A DNA stretch of 12,458 nt from positions 1 through 12,458 of the forward strand of contig JAJYHA010000266.1 of assembly GCA_021784995.1 (NCBI GenBank), written 5' to 3'. The DNA comes from Myxococcales bacterium. Lineage in GTDB: Bacteria; Myxococcota; Myxococcia; Myxococcales; Anaeromyxobacteraceae. A model generated the notes under the pieces. It ran no database searches and was not told where the DNA came from. It saw only the letters and a program-made list of their open reading frames with translations. Positions 6,501-12,458 of this stretch are shown one piece after another (the first letter of the stretch is position 1; the number at the start of each line of letters is the position of its first letter). The translations under genes and the position numbers were made by a program.

Positions 6501-6961
6501 ACTTCTCCGACACCTCGGTGCTCCCCACGCCGCAGTTCTTCCACGGGCTGGAGCCGGGTCAGGAGACCAGCGTCGAGATCGAGCCCGGCAAGACGCTCAT
6601 CGTGAAGCTGGTGACGGTCGGTCCGCTGCTGAAGGACGGGACGCGCGAGGTCTACTTCGAGCTGAACGGCGAGGCGCGGACCGTGACGGTGCGCGACCTC
6701 TCGTCGGGCCGGGACGAGGCGGCCCGCGTCAAGGCCGATCCGGCGAACCCCCGGCACGTCGGCGCGCCGATGCCGGGCAAGGTGGCGAAGGTCGCCGTGA
6801 AGCCGGGCGACGCGGTGCAGGCGGGCGCGGTGCTGCTCGTCACCGAGGCCATGAAGCTGGAGACCAACGTCAGGGCCCGGGCGGACGGCAAGGTCCTCGA
6901 GGTGCGCTTCCCGGAGGGGGCCAAGGTCGAGAAGGGGGACCTGCTCGTCCTCCTCGCGTAG
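3509..6961 (+). CDS. pyc: Pyruvate carboxylase, single-chain
   Basis: This biotin enzyme makes oxaloacetate from pyruvate, bicarbonate and ATP, the main anaplerotic step. All domains lie on one 1150-residue chain, the usual length for the homotetrameric type. The biotin carboxylase part (about 9-455) has the ANRGEIAIRIFRA start, ATP-grasp loop KAAAGGGGRGM (167-177), K246, R301 and E305 (NPRIQVEHTVTE) and R351. The carboxyltransferase part (about 535-805) has metal ligands D547 (TTMRDAHQS), K716 (IKDMAG, the lysine normally carbamylated), H745 and H747 (HLHTHD), spaced exactly as in the Rhizobium etli enzyme. The PC tetramerization/allosteric region spans about 830-1070. The biotinyl domain (about 1083-1150) ends the chain, with biotin-accepting K1116 in EAMKLE. 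No clear ribosome binding site precedes the ATG; an in-frame stop at 3449 limits extension. ATG 3548 (M14) is an alternative start, but family proteins normally have residues before the ANRGE motif. Confidence 0.97.
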   Translation: MPAPTPPRRIRRLMAANRGEIAIRIFRAATELGIGTVAVYSDEDRLSLHRYKADEAYLVGRGRGPIDAYLGIDEIVALALEKEVDAIHPGYGFLSENPEFAEKVEAAGLIFVGPTAEQQRRLGDKVAGRKAAIAAGVPVVPGTEEPVEHEEEALLFARQHGYPIIVKAAAGGGGRGMRVARDRRELVEGLASARSEARAAFGDATVFLERYVEAPKHIEVQVLGDAHGNLVHFHERDCSIQRRHQKVVEFAPSLSLEPAQREAICAAALRIAALVRYRNAGTCEFLVDGAGRFYFIEMNPRIQVEHTVTEMITGRNLVQAQIRVAEGATLAEVGIPDQAAIQIRGHAIQCRVTTEDPENGFAPDTGTLKAYRSPGGAGVRLDAGSAFGGAVITPHYDSLLVKISTWGLTFQEAARIMHRSLQEFRVRGVKTNIAFLENVVTHPTFLAGGCDTSFIDRNPGLMRVEGRKDRGSKLLQFLGEVVVNGSPGVPSRVDPRKLAEPRVPRIAPGAVRPKGTRDLLRELGPAGLARWVLDQRRLLVTDTTMRDAHQSLLATRVRTHDLLRVAPATSHLASGLFSLELWGGATFDVAMRFLKEDPWERLHRLSEAIPNVCFQMLLRGSNAVGYTNYPDNVVQRFVEEAARAGIDVFRVFDALNWTRGMTVAVEAILRSGKLCEAAVCYTGDITDPRRDKYPLSYYVKLARELEAMGAHVLGIKDMAGLLKPFAARKLVRALKEEVGIPVHLHTHDTSGFAGATLLEAAQAGVDVVDAALSSLSGLTSQPSLNTLVAALEHSERDTGLDPEGLQRLASYWETVREGYAPFESGLRSGTAEVYRHEIPGGQYSNFRPQVAGLGLLDRWEECKEMYRKVNLLFGDIVKVTPSSKVVGDMAMFLVKNDLEPEDLFAPGQDLAFPESVVGMFKGMLGQPHGGWPPALQALVLKGQDPIHVRPGELLEPADLEAERARAAARVGHAVSDPQLLSWLLYPSVYAELERHRADFSDTSVLPTPQFFHGLEPGQETSVEIEPGKTLIVKLVTVGPLLKDGTREVYFELNGEARTVTVRDLSSGRDEAARVKADPANPRHVGAPMPGKVAKVAVKPGDAVQAGAVLLVTEAMKLETNVRARADGKVLEVRFPEGAKVEKGDLLVLLA

Positions 6962-6976
6962 GCGGGCGGCGCCTGC
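6958..6976. terminator. Small hairpin shared by convergent pyc and hydrolase genes
   Basis: GTAGGCG (6958-6964) can pair with CGCCTGC (6970-6976) around a 5-nt loop, using one G-U pair. It spans the pyc stop codon (TAG, 6959-6961) and nearly all of the 16-nt gap to the opposing gene's stop at 6978. It could serve both strands as a terminator, but there is no U-tract and the stem is short. Confidence 0.25.
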
Positions 6977-6977
6977 T

Positions 6978-7772
6978 TCAGGGATCGCCGAGGAAGTGCT
7001 CGGCGAGGAGCCGGACGGTCTCCTCCTCGCGCTCGAAGGGGAAGGCGTGGCCGGCGCCGGGCAGGACCACGAGGCGCGCGCCCGGGATGAGGGCCGCCAG
7101 GCGCCGCGCGTTCTCGACCGGGACCATGCGGTCGCGGTCGCCGCTCAGGATCAGCGTGGGGACGTGGAGGCCGGCGAGGCGCTCCTCCGCCTCGTGCCGG
7201 ATCACCGCCCCGATCTGCCGCAGCACGAGCCGCGGGCCGGCCGGGCGCGTGTGCGCCCACCACCTCACGAAGGCGTTGGGTGAACGCTCGAACCACGCGT
7301 CGGAGACGAGCAGGCGCCGCGCCGGCCCCAGCCGGCCGGTGCTCAGCATGGCCAGCCCGAGGTCGATCGCGACCGCGAGGCTCGGCTTCGTGCTGCGGCG
7401 GTGGCTGCAGAAGGTGGCGGCCAGCGCGAGCTTGCGCACCCGCGCCGGGTGCCGGAGCGCCAGCTCCTGCGCGATCATGCCGCCCATCGAGATGCCGAAG
7501 ACGAAGGCGCTCTCCACGCCGGCGGCACCGAGGACGCGCGCCGCGTCGTCCGCCAGGTCCGCGATGCGGAAGGGGCCGCGGGGCGCCGTCGAGAGGCCGG
7601 TGCCCCGGTTGTCGAAGACGACGACCTGGAAGCGGCGCGCGAGCCGGGCCGGCAGGTCCAGCCAGGCGCTGGCGGGCATGGCCATGCCCTGCACGAGCAG
7701 GAGCGGCGGCGCCGCGGCCGCTCCGCGGACCCGGAAGTGCAGCCGGTGGCCGCCGCAGTCGACGAGCGGCAC
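6978..7772 (-). CDS. Alpha/beta-fold hydrolase (esterase/lactonase-like)
   Basis: This is a 264-residue serine hydrolase of the alpha/beta fold. The catalytic triad is visible: nucleophile S95 in GISMGG (93-98), acid D214 in SGDRDRMVP (210-218) and H242 in GAGHAF (239-244). The core strand FDNRGTGLS (53-61) is typical. The oxyanion loop reads VQGMAM rather than the common HG, a variation seen in lactonase- and esterase-like members. There is no signal peptide, so it is probably cytoplasmic. Substrate cannot be told from sequence. The start is GTG (7770-7772), only 1 nt after the stop of the WS/DGAT gene, so translation is probably coupled. The first in-frame ATGs (residues 30 and 32) would remove the first strands. 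Context suggests an ester or lipid intermediate, as an inference. It converges on pyc with 16 nt between stops. Confidence 0.85.
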   Translation of the reverse strand: MPLVDCGGHRLHFRVRGAAAAPPLLLVQGMAMPASAWLDLPARLARRFQVVVFDNRGTGLSTAPRGPFRIADLADDAARVLGAAGVESAFVFGISMGGMIAQELALRHPARVRKLALAATFCSHRRSTKPSLAVAIDLGLAMLSTGRLGPARRLLVSDAWFERSPNAFVRWWAHTRPAGPRLVLRQIGAVIRHEAEERLAGLHVPTLILSGDRDRMVPVENARRLAALIPGARLVVLPGAGHAFPFEREEETVRLLAEHFLGDP

Positions 7773-7773
7773 G

Positions 7774-9168
7774 TCAGGCCCCCGCGCCGCCGGCGCGGGC
7801 GGCGGCCGCGACCAGCTCGTCGAGCGCCGCGGGCAGGGCGCGGGCCAGCGTGGGCAGGTCCCGCGCGCGGTCGGCGTCGCCCAGGAGCCCGATCCCGACG
7901 CCGCCGTCGTAGCTCAGGATCGCGACCCCGATGGTCTGGAGGCGCGCCAGCGGCACCACGGGGTACCAGCGCAGGAGGCGGCGCCCCAGCAGGTGGAGCG
8001 GGAACTGCGGCCCGGGCACGTTGGTGACCACCACGTTCATGAAGCCGGTCACCGCCTCGAGCCGCGCGGCCTGCGCCGCCAGCGCGGGCGGCGCCAGCTC
8101 GCCGAGCCGCGTCAGCGCCAGCGCGCCGACGGCCTGCCGCCCCTCCTTGAGGCCCCGGGTCTCGCGCGCGATGCGCGCGAGCCGCGCGACCGGATCCGGC
8201 TCGCCGACGGGCAGCGGACAGAAGACGGCCGTCACCTGGTTGCCCATCGTGCCGCGCGCGCCCTCGACCCGGACGCTGACCGGCACCATGGCGCGCAGCT
8301 CCTCCCGCGGGGCCTCGCCGCGCGCGCGGAGGAGCGCGCGCAGCCCCCCGGTGACCACGGCCAGGAGCACGTCGTTCACCGTGCCGCCCAGGGCGGCGCG
8401 CACGCGCTTCACGGCCGCCAGCTCCAGCGCGACCGTCTCCAGCCGGCGGTGCGGCCCGATGCGCTGGTTGAGGGAGCAGCGCGGCGGCCGCCCCATCCTG
8501 GAGAGCCCGAGCAGCGGGACGAGGCCGCCGCCAGCTCGAGCCACCGCCTGGCGCGTCGCGGCCGTCTCGTCGAGCGCGCCGCGGACGAGGTCGAGCGGGT
8601 GGCGCGCCTGGTCCACCAGCGACCGCGCGGCGAGCGTCACGGGGTCGGGCGCCGGGCGCGGATGCCAGGGGGGCGGCGGCGCGCGCGGCGCGCCCGGGTC
8701 GGCGTCGAGGAGCGCCCCGGCCAGATCCACCCCGGAGAGGCCGTCGATCATGCAGTGGTGCGTCTTGGCGACGAGGGCGAACCCTCCCCCCTCCAGCCCC
8801 TCCGCCAGCCACAGCTCCCAGAGGGGCTTGTCGCGGTCGAGCCGTTGCGCCAGGAGGCGCCCGGCGAGCTGGTGGAGCTGCTCCGGGCCGCCCGGCGCGG
8901 GGAGCGCGGTCCGGCGGACGTGGTAGGCGAGGTCGAACCGGGCGTCGTCGACCCAGACCGGCCTCCCCGCCGCGAGCAGTGGGAAGAGGACGCGCTGCCG
9001 GTAGCGGGGCACGCGGTGGAGCCGCGACGCGATGACGTCCCGCAGCTCCTCCTGGCCGGGCGCGGGGCCCTCGAAGACGCACACGCTCCCCACGTGCATG
9101 TGGGCCGAGCGGTCCTCCAGGTAGAGGAACGTGGCGTCCAGCCCGCCGAGCCGCTCGAACCAGGTCAT
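7774..9168 (-). CDS. Wax ester synthase / diacylglycerol acyltransferase (WS/DGAT family)
   Basis: The family esterifies acyl-CoA to long-chain alcohols or diacylglycerol, giving wax esters or triacylglycerol at the inner face of the cytoplasmic membrane. The 464-residue length is normal. It opens with the typical LGGLDATFLYLE (7-18). The N-terminal half carries PLWELW (115-120) and an intact catalytic motif HHCMIDG with H137, H138 and D142. The C-terminal half has GTVNDVLLA (262-270), NQVTAVFCPLP (310-320), VVVTNVPGP (379-387) and SYDGGVGIGL (419-428), all hallmarks of the family. Residues 156-176 form a Pro/Ala-rich linker. Whether wax ester or triacylglycerol is the real product cannot be decided here. 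The ribosome binding site is weak. It lies 51 nt after ettA and 1 nt before the hydrolase gene, and an acyl-CoA ligase begins about 3 kb away at 12169. Confidence 0.93.
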   Translation of the reverse strand: MTWFERLGGLDATFLYLEDRSAHMHVGSVCVFEGPAPGQEELRDVIASRLHRVPRYRQRVLFPLLAAGRPVWVDDARFDLAYHVRRTALPAPGGPEQLHQLAGRLLAQRLDRDKPLWELWLAEGLEGGGFALVAKTHHCMIDGLSGVDLAGALLDADPGAPRAPPPPWHPRPAPDPVTLAARSLVDQARHPLDLVRGALDETAATRQAVARAGGGLVPLLGLSRMGRPPRCSLNQRIGPHRRLETVALELAAVKRVRAALGGTVNDVLLAVVTGGLRALLRARGEAPREELRAMVPVSVRVEGARGTMGNQVTAVFCPLPVGEPDPVARLARIARETRGLKEGRQAVGALALTRLGELAPPALAAQAARLEAVTGFMNVVVTNVPGPQFPLHLLGRRLLRWYPVVPLARLQTIGVAILSYDGGVGIGLLGDADRARDLPTLARALPAALDELVAAAARAGGAGA

Positions 9169-9219
9169 GGGTCCGTGCCCTGCCGCTCGTGCCTCGCGCT
9201 CCGCCGCCGCGCCCCGTCC

Positions 9220-10884
<1,665 letters not shown>

Positions 10885-10918
10885 GGCGCTCGGGGCGTGC
10901 GGGCGGAGGCGGCGTGGG

Positions 10919-12028
10919 TCACTGGGCGCCGATGGTGTCGGCGTAGACGGTCGCGTTCGCGTCGCCTGCGTGGAAGCGGAAGTGGACGCGCGCCGTCGCG
11001 CCCGCCACCGTGACCTGCTCGAGGTACTCGTGGTCCCCGGGCGGCAGCGGCATGGTGATGCCGTCCCGGTGGAGCGTGGTGAACTCGCGCGCGATCTCTC
11101 CGAAGAGGGTCGCCACCTGGCCCGGGTCGGGGTTGGAGACGAACCGGCCGTTGCCGGCCTGGGCGATGGCGCTCAGCTCCGAGGCCTTGATCTGGTTCCC
11201 CAGCCCGATGACGTGCACCCGGAGGTCCGGGAAGGCCTGCAGCTTGCCCAGCAGATCCTGCTGCGACACGGGCGGGGTCCCGACGCAGGCGAACGAGCCG
11301 CCGTCGGTGGTGGGGTAGCTCACCGGCGGCGCGCCGGAGGCGTCGTAGTAGCTGTAGTTGTCGTACCCATCCGTGAAGACCACCATGGCGAAGTGATCGG
11401 TCGCCCCGGGGGAGGAGAGCGCGTCGTGGCGCTGCTTCAGCCGATCCACCATGGCCGCCGTCGCCGCGTAGAGCCGCGTGGCGTCACCCGGCTGCGGGGC
11501 GTGGATCTGCAGCAGATCGGCGTCGGGCATGGAGGACGAGGCGGGCGTGCAGACGTACTGGTCCTGGAACCAGCTCGGGAACGAGGTGAAGCTGCCCCAG
11601 GCCGCCATCTGCGAGCGCACCGACTGCAGCATGCCGACGGCCGACTGCTCCATCGGCACGAGGGCGGGCGGCTGCCACTGCGTCATCGAGTAGCTCGCGT
11701 CGAGGACGACGCCGAGGTCCAGGTTCGTGGCGAGGCGCGTGTCGGTGGTGGCCAGCACCGACTCGACGTCCACCGGCGTCCCGTCCACGAAGCGCTGGAC
11801 GTCGCCGCCGGGGTCCACGGAGTTGCCGTTCGCGTCGCGGACGAGGAACTGGAGGGTCAGGGTCGTCTTGCCGGTGCCGGGGTCGTAGGTCGCGACGGGC
11901 GTCGCCTGGAGGTCGATGCGCGCGTTCGCAGGCGACAGCCCTCCACAGGCGGCGAGGGACGACGAGACCAGGGCTGCGGCGAGGACGGCACGGGGGCGAC
12001 GAGCGTGGCGTTCGGATGCGCGATGCAC
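10919..12028 (-). CDS. VWA-domain lipoprotein of unknown role
   Basis: This is a predicted exported lipoprotein of 369 residues. The start is a GTG at 12026-12028 with a strong ribosome binding site (GGAGAATCCAC directly before it). It gives a clean signal peptide: basic n-region (RHARRPR), hydrophobic core and lipobox LAAC with the lipidated C28. The frame is open to an ATG at 12121, but that would bury the signal peptide behind about 31 residues. After a beta-rich segment (about 30-105) comes a von Willebrand factor A domain (about 107-315) with the metal-ion site intact: D110-A-S112-Y-S114, T184 and D220 (VVFTDGYDN). C160 and C248 could form a disulfide. A short region of about 50 residues (roughly 318-369) ends the chain. 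VWA domains usually mediate Mg-dependent protein binding; the ligand is unknown. It is the first gene of the minus-strand block and divergent from an acyl-CoA ligase. Confidence 0.85.
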   Translation of the reverse strand: MHRASERHARRPRAVLAAALVSSSLAACGGLSPANARIDLQATPVATYDPGTGKTTLTLQFLVRDANGNSVDPGGDVQRFVDGTPVDVESVLATTDTRLATNLDLGVVLDASYSMTQWQPPALVPMEQSAVGMLQSVRSQMAAWGSFTSFPSWFQDQYVCTPASSSMPDADLLQIHAPQPGDATRLYAATAAMVDRLKQRHDALSSPGATDHFAMVVFTDGYDNYSYYDASGAPPVSYPTTDGGSFACVGTPPVSQQDLLGKLQAFPDLRVHVIGLGNQIKASELSAIAQAGNGRFVSNPDPGQVATLFGEIAREFTTLHRDGITMPLPPGDHEYLEQVTVAGATARVHFRFHAGDANATVYADTIGAQ

Positions 12029-12168
12029 GTGGATTCTCCAGTGTTTCACGGTGGTATCACTCGCTGCGGGCGTGGCAAGAATTCGGGCGTCGGCCAGCGT
12101 CCGCCGTGCCATGATGCCCACTCCGCGGTCGCCGGCGCAGGCCCTTTCGCGCAGCCCCAGGAGGGAAC
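12029..12168. promoter_or_regulatory. Divergent promoter region (lipoprotein / acyl-CoA ligase)
   Basis: This 140-nt spacer must hold promoters for both flanking genes. Its first third (12029-12075) is more A/T-rich than the rest of the window. A TTGCCA lies on the minus strand in that stretch (near 12065-12070), but no convincing -10 box sits at the right distance. No sigma-54 or known operator pattern was found. A strong Shine-Dalgarno, AGGAGGG (12159-12165), ends the spacer just before the ligase ATG. Confidence 0.4.
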
Positions 12169-12458
12169 ATGACGACCCATTACCCGAACTTCGGCCACGA
12201 CTACCAGCTCACCATCGGCCGGCTGCTCGAGCGGGCGCAGCGCTGGAGCCCGCAGCAGCAGATCGTCTACCGCGACTCGTTCCAGTACACCTACGCCGAC
12301 CTGACGCGCCGGGTGGGCAAGCTCGCCAGCACGCTCGCGGCGCTCGGGGTGCAGCGGGGCGACGCGGTCGCCTTCATGGACTGGGACAGCCACCGGTACC
12401 TGGAGGCCTACTTCGCCGTACCGATGATGGGCGCCGTCCTGCACACGGTCAACGTGCG
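12169..12458 (+). CDS. AMP-forming acyl-CoA ligase, N-terminal fragment (cut by window end)
   Basis: Only the first 96 codons are present; the gene runs off the window with no stop. AGGAGGG at 12159-12165 supports the ATG at 12169. The visible part has the N-terminal pattern of fatty-acyl-CoA ligases in the adenylate-forming superfamily: a leading helix (LTIGRLLERAQRWSP), then TYADLTRRVGKLASTLAALG (41-60), VQRGDAVAF (61-69) and YFAVPMMGAVLHTVNV (81-96), most like medium/long-chain fatty acid ligases. The reaction would be fatty acid + CoA + ATP to acyl-CoA + AMP + PPi. The AMP-binding and C-terminal lid motifs lie outside the window, so chain length and activity cannot be judged. It is divergent from the VWA lipoprotein gene. 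A link to the WS/DGAT enzyme about 3 kb away is plausible because acyl-CoA is that enzyme's substrate. Confidence 0.85.
   Translation, partial: MTTHYPNFGHDYQLTIGRLLERAQRWSPQQQIVYRDSFQYTYADLTRRVGKLASTLAALGVQRGDAVAFMDWDSHRYLEAYFAVPMMGAVLHTVNV

Noticed and set aside
2153..6757. A 1534-codon minus-strand open frame antisense to pyc
   Set aside because: It is antisense to a complete pyruvate carboxylase with all active-site residues, is low-complexity, and also overlaps ogt in another frame. It is a GC artefact.
12029..12100. Possible sigma-54 promoter (TGGC and TTGC boxes on the minus strand)
   Set aside because: The GG and GC dinucleotides are not separated by the 10 nt this promoter class requires.

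Overview
The window is very GC-rich (about 70-75% by eye, with third codon positions almost all G or C) and tightly packed with genes. Gene content and composition suggest a Myxococcota bacterium of the Anaeromyxobacter type. That is inference: there is no rRNA or marker gene here, and other high-GC proteobacteria or actinobacteria cannot be strictly excluded. No tRNA, rRNA, CRISPR array, insertion sequence or phage gene was seen. The window reads as ordinary chromosomal housekeeping and metabolic sequence.

Layout. (1) Positions 118-973 (+): two small membrane proteins of unknown function, separated by a hairpin-rich spacer and followed by a strong hairpin. (2) 1110-1568 (+): methylglyoxal synthase (mgsA), convergent with an Hsp20 small heat-shock protein at 1610-2101 (-). 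(3) 2362-2868 (-): O6-alkylguanine-DNA alkyltransferase (ogt), divergent from a YhbP-like FMN split-barrel protein at 3008-3451 (+); an 11-bp perfect inverted repeat lies between them. (4) 3509-6961 (+): a complete single-chain pyruvate carboxylase (pyc). (5) 6978-12028 (-): four minus-strand genes in the order VWA lipoprotein, EttA, WS/DGAT acyltransferase, alpha/beta hydrolase, with gaps of 34, 51 and 1 nt, so possibly one transcript. (6) 12169 to the window end (+): the N-terminus of an AMP-forming acyl-CoA ligase, divergent from the VWA gene and cut by the window edge.

How the genes may work together. The acyl-CoA ligase makes acyl-CoA, the substrate of the WS/DGAT enzyme, which makes wax esters or triacylglycerol. 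The alpha/beta hydrolase, almost fused to the WS/DGAT gene, could act on an ester of that pathway. Pyruvate carboxylase feeds oxaloacetate, and methylglyoxal synthase opens a bypass at dihydroxyacetone phosphate. Hsp20 and Ogt are stress and repair functions. Only the WS/DGAT-hydrolase-ligase link is suggested by gene order; the rest looks like coincidental neighbourhood.

Several start sites were moved from the longest open frame. mgsA starts at 1110, ogt at 2868 and the VWA lipoprotein at a GTG at 12028, each on the basis of family length, ribosome binding site or signal peptide. I found no convincing undescribed system. The best leads are the four-gene minus-strand block, the unknown VWA lipoprotein, the two orphan membrane proteins, and the structured or palindromic spacers upstream of mgsA, ogt and pyc.
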